A program made the position numbers and the translations under genes. Shown one piece after another: positions 49,288 through 57,363 of a DNA stretch of 64,000 bases; the first letter of the stretch is position 1; every line of letters starts with the position of its first letter. This stretch comes from Micromonospora sp. CPCC 205371 (GTDB lineage: Bacteria > Actinomycetota > Actinomycetes > Mycobacteriales > Micromonosporaceae). The notes under the pieces are model-generated. The model worked only from the letters and a program-made list of their open reading frames with translations, was not told the origin of the DNA and searched no databases. Location of the stretch: positions 39,488 to 103,487 of the forward strand of contig NZ_JAIBNX010000006.1 of assembly GCF_026130045.1 (NCBI RefSeq), written 5' to 3'.

Positions 49288-49748
49288 GATGGTTCCCTTT
49301 CGGATAGATCGGTGATGGTCAGCACGACAAGGCCGTACGGGTGCAGCCCCTTCGGCACCGGAGGACCGATGCGCGGCGCTGTCAGGTCAAGGAATTGGGC
49401 GGTGTCGTCGGGGATCAGCCCCCAGCCGCGCTCGACCCGGTACGAGCCGTCCTTCTTCCGCACCCGCCGCTCAGGCGTCAGAGCATCGATACAAGGCTTG
49501 ATCACCCCGGCGTGATAGTTGGGGGCGTCCCGACGGCGCACCGTCGTGAACCGCAGCTCGACATCCACCCGGATGCGGCGCAGCCCGCGCGGCAGCTTGG
49601 CGAGCGCGGCCCGGCCGTAGGCGGCTTCCCGCCATGCTCGGCGGCTCCGGCTGGTGGTGCGCCAATGGTCGTTGGAGTTCGCCGACTTCATCGGCACCGG
49701 CGCTGGGATGGCGAGCGTCCACGTGCGGGTCCCAGTCATGGCGTTCAC
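49284..49748 (-). CDS. RusA-like Holliday-junction resolvase
   Basis: 154 residues. An NDHWRTTSRSRRAWREAAYG helix and VELRFTTVRRRDAPNYHAGV, then IKPCIDALTPERRVRKK and a GLIPDDTAQFLDL segment. This gives the RusA pattern of Asp residues on short loops and Lys/Arg for DNA contact. It resolves branched DNA during replication and recombination. It is in the recombination cluster with the RecE/RecT-like pair. The GTG start overlaps the upstream stop; an ATG three codons later is possible. Confidence 0.8.
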   Translation of the reverse strand: MNAMTGTRTWTLAIPAPVPMKSANSNDHWRTTSRSRRAWREAAYGRAALAKLPRGLRRIRVDVELRFTTVRRRDAPNYHAGVIKPCIDALTPERRVRKKDGSYRVERGWGLIPDDTAQFLDLTAPRIGPPVPKGLHPYGLVVLTITDLSEREPS

Positions 49749-50263
49749 CGGCCCGCTCCGAACACCTCAGGGTGCGCGGACTTCCAGTCGATCCACCGCT
49801 GCATCGGCTTGTCGTCGCTGATCGTGTGGATGCGGTCCATCAGCTCCAGCAGCGACAGCGGACCAAGCCAGCCGTGGTCGGCGTACTCGGAGTCGCCACG
49901 CAGGTTCGGCCACACGACGGTGAACAGGAAGCCGGACCGGTACGAGCGCCGCCGGTAGCCCCAGTCACCCTCGCCGAACTTGTGGAGGATGACCCCGTTC
50001 GCGCCGCCGTCCACGTCGAGCGCCCGCTGCTCCATCCGCTGCCGGTAGCGGTTGTCGCCGTACCAGTGGTGCTTGTACTCGTCCAGGTAGGAGGCGAGCA
50101 TCGCCGTCTCAGCGTCGGTGGGGCGCGCCTCCGACTGGCGGTCGAACGACACCAGAAACGACCAGCCAGGATGGGATGAGGTGACAGCGACCCGGTGGGC
50201 GGTCAGCGGGTCGTCGCGGTCAGCGTCGTTGCCGAACGGCCACACGTCGGTCTTGGTGGTCAT
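49745..50263 (-). CDS. hypothetical protein (172 aa)
   Basis: Not recognised. SSHPGWSFLVSFDRQSEARP and helical TAMLASYLDEYKHHWYGDNR, then a beta-rich YRSGFLFTVVWPNLRGDSEY region and a Trp-rich C-terminus. No catalytic motif. Confidence 0.5.
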   Translation of the reverse strand: MTTKTDVWPFGNDADRDDPLTAHRVAVTSSHPGWSFLVSFDRQSEARPTDAETAMLASYLDEYKHHWYGDNRYRQRMEQRALDVDGGANGVILHKFGEGDWGYRRRSYRSGFLFTVVWPNLRGDSEYADHGWLGPLSLLELMDRIHTISDDKPMQRWIDWKSAHPEVFGAGR

Positions 50264-50559
50264 TCGGCCACCGCCTCGGCGTCGGCGCCGACCATGAACC
50301 GCAGTGCCGCGATCCGGTCGGGCAGCCGCACCGGATTCGAGCCCTCACGGTGGCCGAACCACTCGCCCTCGACCGCGGGACCCCACACGCAGCCGACCAT
50401 CCGGTCATTCCGGTAGGCAGTGACGTGGTCGTCATGGTCGTGGACAATCAGCCCGGCCTGCTCGATCAGCGGCAGCAGGTCGTCGGGGATCGGGTCGCTG
50501 TACTGGCGCTCAGCGACCTCGTGGACAGGGCCACGCTGGACGGTCTCTCGGTCACACAC
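50260..50559 (-). CDS. hypothetical protein (99 aa)
   Basis: From GTG 50559, MCDRETVQRGPVHEVAERQY, then PLIEQAGLIVHDHDDHVTAY; the core is alpha-beta. The start overlaps the upstream stop by 8 bases; the longer frame is a shadow of the neighbour. Confidence 0.5.
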   Translation of the reverse strand: MCDRETVQRGPVHEVAERQYSDPIPDDLLPLIEQAGLIVHDHDDHVTAYRNDRMVGCVWGPAVEGEWFGHREGSNPVRLPDRIAALRFMVGADAEAVAE

Positions 50560-51016
50560 CGGACACCACCGGAGTCTGCGGCTCGATGAACGTGCGGCCC
50601 CGGTTGTAATGCGGAATCGGATCACCGCCGAGACGCGGCACCAGCGCCCGGTCACACGCGTCGTGCTCGTTGCCGTCCCGGTCGTAGTAGCGCCGCTCCC
50701 AACGCTCATCGTGCTCGTCGGCAGGCTCGTCCGGCTGGGTCACGCCAAGCTGCCGCATGTCGGCGTCGGACAGGTCGCTGTACTCGCACTCAGTCGCGGC
50801 TGTCACCTCGTACGCCTCAGCCTGCTCAACGTGCTCGAACGCGGCGTCCAGGTCCCGGAACAGGGCGACCGCGCGCTCCTGCCACTCGACGGGCATCGAC
50901 TGCATCAGCGTCCGGTGCAGCACCAGATAGTTGGAGTAGGAGAGGCCGAAGAAGCTGTGGATGGGGCCGTCGAGGCGAGCGCGGCGCTCGTCGGGGGAGA
51001 TCGTGGTTTCAGGCAT
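50552..51016 (-). CDS. hypothetical protein (154 aa)
   Basis: MPETTISPDERRARLDGPIH, helical FFGLSYSNYLVLHRTLMQSM and ALFRDLDAAFEHVEQAEAYE, then an acidic region and a C-terminal basic stretch. Function unknown. Confidence 0.5.
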   Translation of the reverse strand: MPETTISPDERRARLDGPIHSFFGLSYSNYLVLHRTLMQSMPVEWQERAVALFRDLDAAFEHVEQAEAYEVTAATECEYSDLSDADMRQLGVTQPDEPADEHDERWERRYYDRDGNEHDACDRALVPRLGGDPIPHYNRGRTFIEPQTPVVSGV

Positions 51017-51020
51017 GGGG

Positions 51021-51581
51021 TTACCGCCTTTCGGGGTTGGGGGAGGGAGAACCCGCACTCTCGCGGGCGAGATTGAGGAGAGTGACGGTGCGCCGCTCCG
51101 GGTTGAGGTGGACGATCGGAAGCCCCATCGCCTGCGCCTTCCGGACCGCGCTGGCCGTGCCACCCGAGGTTTTCGACGGCTTCCACACCGCCACCACCGC
51201 GTCAGCAGCCGCGAGCATCCCGTCGTTGCGGGCGTGTAGGAGCCGGACGTCGTAGGCGTCGCCGTAGAGGGTGACCACGTCGGCGGCGCGGCGAAGCCGC
51301 CGCCACTCGTCCCGGTCTTCCGGCCGCCACGGGTCGGGCGGGTGCGGGAAAGGGATGGGCGCCCACAGCTTCACCCCGGCATCGACGACGGCAGCCGCCC
51401 ACCACAGATCCGTACCGATAGCCATGCCGGAGACGCCGGTGGTCATGCCGTGCTCGTCGCGGAGCTTCACCGCCACCCGCGCCAATTCGGCGCGGACCCA
51501 GTCGGTTTCGCCGAACCCGAGCAGGTGTTGCGGACGATGACCAGACGCAGCCACCGTCTCCCACGTTGACTGGCCGGTCAT
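51021..51581 (-). CDS. SLOG-fold (YspA/DUF1273-like) protein
   Basis: 186 residues with a Rossmann-like SLOG pattern: VAASGHRPQHLLGFGETDWV, then TGVSGMAIGTDLWWAAAVVD and KLWAPIPFPHPPDPWRPEDR, followed by AVVAVWKPSKTSGGTASAVR and GLPIVHLNPE. SLOG domains bind or sense nucleotides and occur in defence and phage proteins. Whether this one is an enzyme or sensor is not decided. Confidence 0.65.
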   Translation of the reverse strand: MTGQSTWETVAASGHRPQHLLGFGETDWVRAELARVAVKLRDEHGMTTGVSGMAIGTDLWWAAAVVDAGVKLWAPIPFPHPPDPWRPEDRDEWRRLRRAADVVTLYGDAYDVRLLHARNDGMLAAADAVVAVWKPSKTSGGTASAVRKAQAMGLPIVHLNPERRTVTLLNLARESAGSPSPNPERR

Positions 51582-52111
51582 GCGACACCAACCTCGAACA
51601 GATGCCACATGCCCTCGGCGTCCAGCCAGACGGGCTCGTCGTCATGGCGGGTCAACACCGGCACCCGCAGCGCGTCCTGGTTCTCCGTCAGCAGCCAGCC
51701 CATCGCCAACGCCCGCTGACGGCGCTCACCGAACGGCGACGTGACGTAGGCGTGGTGGGTGTGGCAGGCGTGCAGCAGCCACGCCACGCCGTTGACCCGC
51801 TCACGGGCCTCACCGTGCCGGCCGCCGCTCTTCCGGTTCAGCCGATGGTGCTTCTCCGTCGCGGGCTGGACACAGCCCGGCCATTCGCAGACCTTGCCGG
51901 AGCGGCGATGCAACAGCTTCGTCGTCGAAACCGTGGGGCCCGTGTCCCGGCGCGTCGAGGACCGCGGCTGCCGGTCCAGGTTCGCGCGCTGGCGTGGCAC
52001 GAGCGTGCTGTTCACCGGTAGGCCAGCGGCCTTCAACTCCATCAACCGCCGCTCCGACATCGGAGCCAACGGCTTCGTGGAACGTAGGGGAGTCTTCCGA
52101 GACAGCGTCAT
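51578..52111 (-). CDS. HNH nuclease-like protein
   Basis: 177 residues. Residues 70-130 carry CEWPGCVQPATEKHHRLNRK, then HGEARERVNGVAWLLHACHT and HHAYV, the Cys/His/Asn pattern of a treble-clef HNH nuclease. The N-terminus is basic and disordered. It could be a DNA-repair or homing nuclease; its own insertion site is not visible. Confidence 0.6.
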   Translation of the reverse strand: MTLSRKTPLRSTKPLAPMSERRLMELKAAGLPVNSTLVPRQRANLDRQPRSSTRRDTGPTVSTTKLLHRRSGKVCEWPGCVQPATEKHHRLNRKSGGRHGEARERVNGVAWLLHACHTHHAYVTSPFGERRQRALAMGWLLTENQDALRVPVLTRHDDEPVWLDAEGMWHLFEVGVA

Positions 52112-52656
52112 CAGAACGGAACCTCGACCTCGATGGGCTCCGGCACTCCGCCTGGCTGCATGAGGTGGGCGTGACCGTCGGCCCGCGACCGAGTCCACGC
52201 CGTTTGGCAAATGCCGGGAAACCGCTCAGCGAGGTACGGCGCGCACAGCTTCCATCGCCAGCCAGCGTCAACCGACTCCGGCGACAGTCCGTCGATCTCG
52301 TCGCGGTAGGTCGGACCGGCCTCGTAACTGGCGAGCAGGTGGACCTTCCGCGCGATCTGGCAGCCGGTACACATGCAGCCGACCTCGCGCTGCCCACCGT
52401 CCGGCGCGTCCTCGTAGGCGTACGTCGCGTGCCCGTCCAAGATTCGCTGGCACGCCTTGACCGCCGCTTCGAGCGTCGCCCGGTACTCGCCGATCTGCTC
52501 GGCCAGTTCGGCTTCACGGCAGTCGCAGGCAACGCGGTGGTCGGTGCAGTTGGACCAGCGTTCCCCGTCCACCGTGTCACGTGGCGGCTGGTAGGGGATC
52601 ACCGTCCCGTCGCGGAACCGGACCACCGCGACGGGACCGACCAGTTCGGTGCTCAC
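52111..52656 (-). CDS. Cys-rich hypothetical protein (181 aa)
   Basis: From GTG 52656. MSTELVGPVAVVRFRDGTVI, Cys clusters at WSNCTDHRVACDCREAELA and EVGCMCTGCQIARKVH, then a WRWKLCAPYLAERFPGICQT region. Possibly zinc-binding and nucleic-acid-associated; it is in the recombination cluster but without family assignment. Confidence 0.5.
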   Translation of the reverse strand: MSTELVGPVAVVRFRDGTVIPYQPPRDTVDGERWSNCTDHRVACDCREAELAEQIGEYRATLEAAVKACQRILDGHATYAYEDAPDGGQREVGCMCTGCQIARKVHLLASYEAGPTYRDEIDGLSPESVDAGWRWKLCAPYLAERFPGICQTAWTRSRADGHAHLMQPGGVPEPIEVEVPF

Positions 52657-53465
52657 TCGCCACCGTCCTCGACGTGGTCCGGGGGCTGCGCAGTCGTCGG
52701 CCACGGCTGACCGTCGGCCTCTGAGATGGACGTTTGAGCGGCGGCTGGAGTGGAGCCGTTGGCCACGATCTCCGCAGCGGTCACCGGGCCAGCAGGGGCG
52801 GGCAGCGCGGCAGCGGTCGTGATCTCGGCGGCCGTGACCCGGATCGGCGCCGCAGTCGACTCGTACCGGTTGGACTCGTCCAACTCCTCCACCGCGTACG
52901 GCATGGCGTGGAGCACATCGGAGGCGATCAGCCGGCAGATCTCGCCCGTCGCGCGGGCAGTCAGCATCGTCTGCGGCTGCTTCTTCCACTGATCCTTCGC
53001 CAGCAGCCCCAGATCCCGTGCACGCTCGATCGTCCACTCCGAGGTCTGCACCTTGCCGTAGGAGCCGTCCGCCTCGCGGCGCTGCCCCTGGTAGATGACA
53101 ACGGTCGGGGTTTGCTTCTCCAGCCACACCTTGTGGCCGTGGGACTGGACCAGTCCGCGCATCGCGTGCGCCCGCAACGCCGGAGTGCCCTGAATGACGT
53201 CCATGCTGCGGAGGGTCGCCATCGGCTGAAGGCCAAGCTCCTTGCCGGCCAGGATCGCCGCCGTGATGTCGTGTGGCTTCCCACGCAGCGAGGCGGGCAC
53301 GAATGATGTGTTCGCCAACGACTGCGCGATCTTGTTGGCTTGCCGGGCTTCCTCCACCCACAGCAGCAGTTCGCTGGTGTACATCGGCTGCGGGGCCGGC
53401 GTCTGAGCGGGCGTGGCCGGCAGGTTCTCAGTGGCGTCGTCCGAGCGGACGGCAAGATCGGTCAT
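52653..53465 (-). CDS. RecT-like single-strand annealing protein
   Basis: 270 residues. A RecT-type core: LLLWVEEARQANKIAQSLAN, then DITAAILAGKELGLQPMATL and SMDVIQGTPALRAHAMRGLV, with KDQWKKQPQTMLTARATGEI as a distinctive later block. The C-terminal 60 residues are disordered, acidic and Pro-rich. RecT proteins anneal complementary strands with a partner exonuclease (here the RecE/Cas4-like gene upstream), enabling recombination-dependent replication. The ATG overlaps the upstream stop by one base. Confidence 0.85.
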   Translation of the reverse strand: MTDLAVRSDDATENLPATPAQTPAPQPMYTSELLLWVEEARQANKIAQSLANTSFVPASLRGKPHDITAAILAGKELGLQPMATLRSMDVIQGTPALRAHAMRGLVQSHGHKVWLEKQTPTVVIYQGQRREADGSYGKVQTSEWTIERARDLGLLAKDQWKKQPQTMLTARATGEICRLIASDVLHAMPYAVEELDESNRYESTAAPIRVTAAEITTAAALPAPAGPVTAAEIVANGSTPAAAQTSISEADGQPWPTTAQPPDHVEDGGE

Positions 53466-54331
53466 CAGTACAGCTCCTCGTATTTGCGTGCCGCCCATGC
53501 GGGCAGGCTGATCACAGCGATGTCTGAGTCGTCGTAGCCGGGCCACATCCCCGACTCGTTGCAGTCGCGGAAGATCTCCAACGCCTGCCGGTTCCGGGCG
53601 GCACCGATCGCCAACGCTTGGTCGTCGAGGCGCACCACCTGCACCAGATACGGCGGGGTCTTCTCGACGAACACGAACACGAAGTCGGCGGACTCGTCGC
53701 CGAGCTTCAGCGCGCGGACGCCGTCCAAGTACCAGGCGGCCTGCTGGTAGTAGGAGAAGTCGTGGACCACCTTGGGTAGGAACTCCAAAGCCGCCCGCGC
53801 GCACGACTTCAAATCGCCGACCAGCAGACGGCCACCGTTGAGCGTGACCATCCAGTCGAGCCGGGCGCGGCGCCACACCCCGGTCGCCTTGTCCTGCCAG
53901 ATCAGCGTCCGCTCCGGCTCACCCCGCCCAGCAGCGAACAGGGGCCCGGCGATCCGGTGCCGCATGACCGCGGCGGCCATCTCATCGGTCTGCGCGTCCT
54001 CGTGGGGCAGTAACGGCACCCTGCCGGCCGCGTAGGCCGCATCGCGGGCGTTCTGCGCGTCCTTCGTCTTGTAGTTGGGGAAGTCCAGTACGGCGATCTC
54101 CGACCCGACGCCCAACACCTTCTTGTGGGCCGCATGCCCGAGGTCGAACTCGTTGCGCCGCTCTGGATGCTGCTGCCGGTACCGGAACACGGCCGGGGCT
54201 GACGGGGGCAGCAGGAGCTTCGCACCCGATGAGGACAGCGAACCGCCGGGGACAGGGTCGGCGTGGTACTGGTCCTCGGGCATGTCGTAGATGCCCGGCG
54301 CAAGGTCTGTCGGGGTGGCCGGCTCAGACAT
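53465..54331 (-). CDS. RecE/Cas4-like PD-(D/E)XK exonuclease
   Basis: 288 residues. Key pieces: FDLGHAAHKKVLGVGSEIAV with the Gly-His motif, ARLDWMVTLNGGRLLVGDLK with catalytic Asp and D-x-K, and SYYQQAAWYLDGVRALKLGD carrying the conserved YQ(x)4W of YqaJ/Cas4-type nucleases. It likely resects double-strand ends in partnership with the RecT-like protein next to it. The ATG at 54331 is preferred; the longer upstream start is a shadow of the neighbour. Confidence 0.85.
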   Translation of the reverse strand: MSEPATPTDLAPGIYDMPEDQYHADPVPGGSLSSSGAKLLLPPSAPAVFRYRQQHPERRNEFDLGHAAHKKVLGVGSEIAVLDFPNYKTKDAQNARDAAYAAGRVPLLPHEDAQTDEMAAAVMRHRIAGPLFAAGRGEPERTLIWQDKATGVWRRARLDWMVTLNGGRLLVGDLKSCARAALEFLPKVVHDFSYYQQAAWYLDGVRALKLGDESADFVFVFVEKTPPYLVQVVRLDDQALAIGAARNRQALEIFRDCNESGMWPGYDDSDIAVISLPAWAARKYEELY

Positions 54332-54518
54332 CGAGGCTCCGGGTGTAGGCGTGGTCTTCGGCGTTCTCCAGCCGGCGGCAGTCGTCCTCGTCGCAGCCGG
54401 CCAACAGGCCAGGCAGGAGCTTGAGACAGAACGGGCAACGCACCAGCTGGACGTTGAGGGCAGCCCAGTCACGGCCGACGGGAGCCGGGTCGCGGTCGTC
54501 GAGCGGGGAGAGCGTCAT
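54324..54518 (-). CDS. 64-residue Cys-rich protein
   Basis: MTLSPLDDRDPAPVGRDWAA, RCPFCLKLLPGLLAGCDEDD followed by Cys; a four-Cys site typical of tiny zinc proteins. Overlaps both neighbours by 4 to 8 bases. Confidence 0.55.
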   Translation of the reverse strand: MTLSPLDDRDPAPVGRDWAALNVQLVRCPFCLKLLPGLLAGCDEDDCRRLENAEDHAYTRSLDV

Positions 54519-54724
54519 GTCGGCTCACCGCCCGCGAGGCGAACAACATCCACTGATGTCAGCACCGTCAGCGGCAGACCGCCGAGCAGGCACGGCTCGC
54601 AGCAATGGTCACCCTCGGCCGCGCAGTAGTGGTCATCGGATGGGGTGCACTGGTAGTCGCGTCCGCACCGGTCGCAGCGGACCCGCTTCCATGCGAAGTC
54701 ACAGGCGGAGTGGTCGGTGATCAC
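54515..54724 (-). CDS. 69-residue zinc-finger-like protein
   Basis: RCDRCGRDYQCTPSDDHYCA, then EGDHCCEPC: a string of Cys/His residues able to bind two zincs. Function unknown. Confidence 0.55.
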   Translation of the reverse strand: MITDHSACDFAWKRVRCDRCGRDYQCTPSDDHYCAAEGDHCCEPCLLGGLPLTVLTSVDVVRLAGGEPT

Positions 54725-55110
54725 GACGCACCCCCGACTAGCGCGCGGCGCACCTTTGCGAGCGCGAACGAAGCGCCTGCATAGAACGCGACCTCGGGTC
54801 GGTCGCCGTCAGCGCACAGTTCTCGGACTCGCTCATCAGCGCCGAGCCGACTGGCCTCCACCGCCATGACGCGGTCGATTGCCGCGAGCAGAGCCGGCAC
54901 ATCTTCGCGGGCGTGTGCCGCGAAGTCGGCGTCGGCGGCACCCTGCTCGTCTGCCGTGAACTCGACGATCGGGTTTTCCGGTGCCGTGATGAGTTCGTGC
55001 GGCAGCCAACTTGGCTGGTAGTCCGCACCGGAAACCCACGGACCCTCGGTTGCAGCGTCAGCGCGGGCGCGGATGGCGTCGAGGTCCAGCGGGGTCTTGG
55101 GATTCGTCAT
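54721..55110 (-). CDS. small phage protein (129 aa) of a common actinophage type
   Basis: DLDAIRARADAATEGPWVSG and FAAHAREDVPALLAAIDRVM match a small protein pattern often seen in Streptomyces and related phages; role unknown. A C-terminal EVAFYAGASFALAKVRRALV helix. Confidence 0.6.
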   Translation of the reverse strand: MTNPKTPLDLDAIRARADAATEGPWVSGADYQPSWLPHELITAPENPIVEFTADEQGAADADFAAHAREDVPALLAAIDRVMAVEASRLGADERVRELCADGDRPEVAFYAGASFALAKVRRALVGGAS

Positions 55111-55373
55111 GCCACACCCCCAGCGGCTTCACCCGCAGGGCAGTCGCCGCAGTCCGGGCCAGACGAACCCTCCGGACCACAGAACCGGCACTGCACGGCC
55201 AGCCAGCGGGCATCCTCGACTGCTGCGTGCGCCTCCCAGAACCGGTCCTGCTCCTGCTGGCAGAACCCCTCGAACTGGGCGGCAAGGGCTCCGTCACCCT
55301 CACGGCCGATACCGTCATCGAGACGGTTACTGGCCTCTTGCGCGGCGGCGAGGTCGAAGTGAACGATGGTCAT
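55107..55373 (-). CDS. hypothetical protein with C-terminal Cys cluster (88 aa)
   Basis: Helical (DLAAAQEASNRLDDGIGREG; QQEQDRFWEAHAAVEDARWL) then QCRFCGPEGSSGPDCGDCPA, a CxxC...CxxC ribbon. Likely a zinc-binding adaptor. Confidence 0.55.
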   Translation of the reverse strand: MTIVHFDLAAAQEASNRLDDGIGREGDGALAAQFEGFCQQEQDRFWEAHAAVEDARWLAVQCRFCGPEGSSGPDCGDCPAGEAAGGVA

Positions 55374-55714
55374 GCCGACGCCTGCGCCATGTGCTCGCGA
55401 GCGGCGTCCTGGACCATGCGGATCGCCTCGACGCAGTCCTCGTCCGCTATCGAGTCGTCACCCTTGTTGTGGCGGATGTGCTGCCAGATCTCCTCGGTCG
55501 TGCACGTGTAGGGGAAGTTGGTGTTCCAGTCCTCCTCCTGCGCAAAGCCGACGCCGATCGTGCGGAACTTCGGGAAGCCGACGATGGCCTGCCCGTTGCC
55601 CACGCGGACCCGGAACAGCCAGTAGTCCTCGCTGATGGGCGGCGTGAGCATGATCGGGCCGATCTCGGCGGTCTTGTTGGGCTGGTCCTGGTGCTCAAGA
55701 ACGAGTTCGGTCAT
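55370..55714 (-). CDS. hypothetical protein (114 aa)
   Basis: Beta-rich (ISEDYWLFRVRVGNGQAIVG, FPKFRTIGVGFAQEEDWNTN) then helical (ADEDCVEAIRMVQDAAREHM). No motif. Confidence 0.55.
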   Translation of the reverse strand: MTELVLEHQDQPNKTAEIGPIMLTPPISEDYWLFRVRVGNGQAIVGFPKFRTIGVGFAQEEDWNTNFPYTCTTEEIWQHIRHNKGDDSIADEDCVEAIRMVQDAAREHMAQASA

Positions 55715-55720
55715 GGGGTA

Positions 55721-55969
55721 TCAGTCCTTCGGGGAGGTAGTGACGTATTCGGCGGAGCGGGCAGCATCGGGGACGCGGACGGTCCGCCAGTGCTCGTACC
55801 GCTCGCGCTGGTACGGCGTCAGGTGCTCGTCATCGACGGCCAGAAGCGCGAGAGTGCCGTCGAGCACGCCGTCATCGAGCAGCCGGAAGTAGGCGTCGGC
55901 GCACTCGTACTCCTCGGTCCACGAGTTGTGAACCATCGGCGTTCCGCAGCACATCGGTTCGGCGGTCAT
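55721..55969 (-). CDS. hypothetical protein (82 aa)
   Basis: MTAEPMCCGTPMVHNSWTEE with an N-terminal Cys/His cluster, followed by a helical YFRLLDDGVLDGTLALLAVD stretch. Overlaps the next gene by 4 bases. Confidence 0.5.
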   Translation of the reverse strand: MTAEPMCCGTPMVHNSWTEEYECADAYFRLLDDGVLDGTLALLAVDDEHLTPYQRERYEHWRTVRVPDAARSAEYVTTSPKD

Positions 55970-56790
55970 CGGGCTGCCACCGCCTTCGACGGCTTCTCTG
56001 CGTCGAACAGAGCCGGGGGCTTGCGCTGCAACAGTTCGCCGATCCGCTGCTTGCCGACGGCGTTGACGTACAAGGTCTGCTGAACCTGGCCGTTGTGGAG
56101 GCGAGGTGCGTCAGGCTGGTCCTTCGGCGTGAACCACGACCGGTACTTGGTGCACGCGATCCATTGGCCGACGCTCTCCTTGTTGCCCTTGCTGGTGGTG
56201 CGCCACATCGTCCGGCGGTAGATCACCTTGTTGGCCACGAGGTATTCGCGAAGTTCCTTCTCCGACATGCCGACCTGGATCGCGAACTCCTTGATCAGGG
56301 TCACGTCCTCGGTTGGGTTGACGTACCGGGAGACGTAGGCGACCTGCGGGCGCGCGGACTCCAGTTCCTTGGCCTGCTTGGTATTGAGCGCTTCCGCTCG
56401 ATCTGCCCGGTCGGCTTCCTCGATGACGAGTTGCGCCAATTCGCGTGGACTCAGGCGAGCGACGCCGTAGGAGCCCGTCTTGCGGATGGCTGGCAGGACG
56501 TCGTGAGTGATCCACCGCTTGAAGAGCTTCGCTTCCTTCTTCCGGCTCCGCAGGATCAGCGAGTACAGCCCGGACTCGCTGATGATGATGTATTCCTGCT
56601 GGCCAGAGGGGGAGTCCACAGTGTGTACGTCCCTCTCGTCCTCATCGAGCAGAGCGAGGGAAGACCGGTGGTTGGTGAGGGCGAGGGCGTCGCAGGCGTC
56701 GCGGCCAACGAACCAGGGTTCGTCGTTGCGCAGGACGGTCCGGATCTCCTGACCGTTTACTGGGAACTGGAAGACCTCGATGTCGGTCAC
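55966..56790 (-). CDS. Bro-N antirepressor protein
   Basis: 274 residues. The Bro-N domain spans about 1-105 (NGQEIRTVLRNDEPWFVGRD, then AKLFKRWITHDVLPAIRKTG with the typical LF..W...VLP). The C-terminal part is a KilAC-like or antirepressor domain (AIQVGMSEKELREYLVANKV, KSVGQW-type strand, then YVNAVGKQRIGELLQRKPPA). Bro-N antirepressors bind and inactivate a repressor to favour lytic growth. The GTG at 56790 follows GAGG; an earlier frame start adds an unrelated basic stretch. It lies just behind the operator array at 57.1 kb. Confidence 0.85.
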   Translation of the reverse strand: MTDIEVFQFPVNGQEIRTVLRNDEPWFVGRDACDALALTNHRSSLALLDEDERDVHTVDSPSGQQEYIIISESGLYSLILRSRKKEAKLFKRWITHDVLPAIRKTGSYGVARLSPRELAQLVIEEADRADRAEALNTKQAKELESARPQVAYVSRYVNPTEDVTLIKEFAIQVGMSEKELREYLVANKVIYRRTMWRTTSKGNKESVGQWIACTKYRSWFTPKDQPDAPRLHNGQVQQTLYVNAVGKQRIGELLQRKPPALFDAEKPSKAVAAR

Positions 56791-56801
56791 GGGCACCTCG
56801 A

Positions 56802-57032
56802 TCAGCAGGCGAAGAGGAAGTGGCGGTGTGTCTGCGGCGACCGGTCGCACGGGCACCCGTTGGGCTCGCCTGTAGCGAAGGGCTCGTCACTGATCGACCA
56901 GGGGGACTCGATGCCGGTCGGGTGCTCACCGTTCAGCCGCTCCGTTGCCTCCTCGTCGGACAACGACGTGCAGACCGAGGCGTGAACGATGCCGACTGCA
57001 TAGGCAGTGAAGTCAGAGTTTCCCGAGATCAT
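56802..57032 (-). CDS. small protein of a common actinophage type (76 aa)
   Basis: MISGNSDFTAYAVGIVHASV to the end with RSPQTHRHFLFAC, and a central EEATERLNGEHPTGIESPWS. The final His/Cys pattern recurs in small actinophage proteins. ATG at 57032 has GGAG about 12 bases upstream; an in-frame ATG at 57059 lies inside the operator array and would lack a ribosome site. Confidence 0.6.
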   Translation of the reverse strand: MISGNSDFTAYAVGIVHASVCTSLSDEEATERLNGEHPTGIESPWSISDEPFATGEPNGCPCDRSPQTHRHFLFAC

Positions 57033-57053
57033 TGGCTGTTCAGCTCCCTCGGA

Positions 57054-57134
57054 CTGCATATGCGAAGACTAGCCGAACTGCATATGCACTGCAACCCGCT
57101 ACCTGGCCATTTATGGACGTGCTGCATGTGCAGC
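57054..57134. promoter_or_regulatory. operator array (three GCATATGC-type dyads) between divergent genes
   Basis: GCATATGC occurs at 57056-57063 and 57080-57087, each preceded by ACT, and a related dyad GCTGCATGTGCAGC at 57121-57134. The starts of the 8-bp cores are 24 and 44 bases apart, roughly two and four helical turns, so dimers could bind the same face. They lie between the leftward small gene and the rightward RHH gene, in a gap of 118 bases. Confidence 0.65.
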
Positions 57135-57136
57135 CG

Positions 57137-57150
57137 TTAGGCTGAGTGAC
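57137..57150 (+). promoter_or_regulatory. leaderless promoter of the RHH gene
   Basis: TAGGCT at 57138-57143 fits the actinobacterial -10 TANNNT and lies 7 bases before ATG 57151, so transcription would start at or next to the start codon, giving a leaderless mRNA. There is no ribosome site before the ATG. Operator 3 lies directly upstream over the -35 position, so binding there would block transcription. Confidence 0.5.
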
Positions 57151-57363
57151 ATGGCGAACACACCGAACCGCGTCATCCGAGTGGAAGCGCCGCTCTGGGA
57201 GGCTTACGGGCAGGTGTGCGCGGCCAAAGGCATCAAGCGCTCCGACGACCTGCGGGCCTACATGCAGCGCGCGATCCGACAGTTCACCCGCGAAGGCGGC
57301 CGGATCACGGTGGACACCGGCGGCAATCAAGCCACGCACAACGAGTCCTCCTCGCCGACGTAG
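57151..57363 (+). CDS. ribbon-helix-helix regulator (rightward)
   Basis: 70 residues. RVIRVEAPLWEAYGQVCAAK and GIKRSDDLRAYMQRAIRQFT form the strand-helix-helix of an Arc/CopG-like repressor, with a short disordered tail. It is one of only two rightward genes and starts just behind the operator dyads, so autoregulation is likely; it may also control the leftward early genes. It overlaps the tail of the convergent gene by 37 bases. Confidence 0.7.
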   Translation: MANTPNRVIRVEAPLWEAYGQVCAAKGIKRSDDLRAYMQRAIRQFTREGGRITVDTGGNQATHNESSSPT

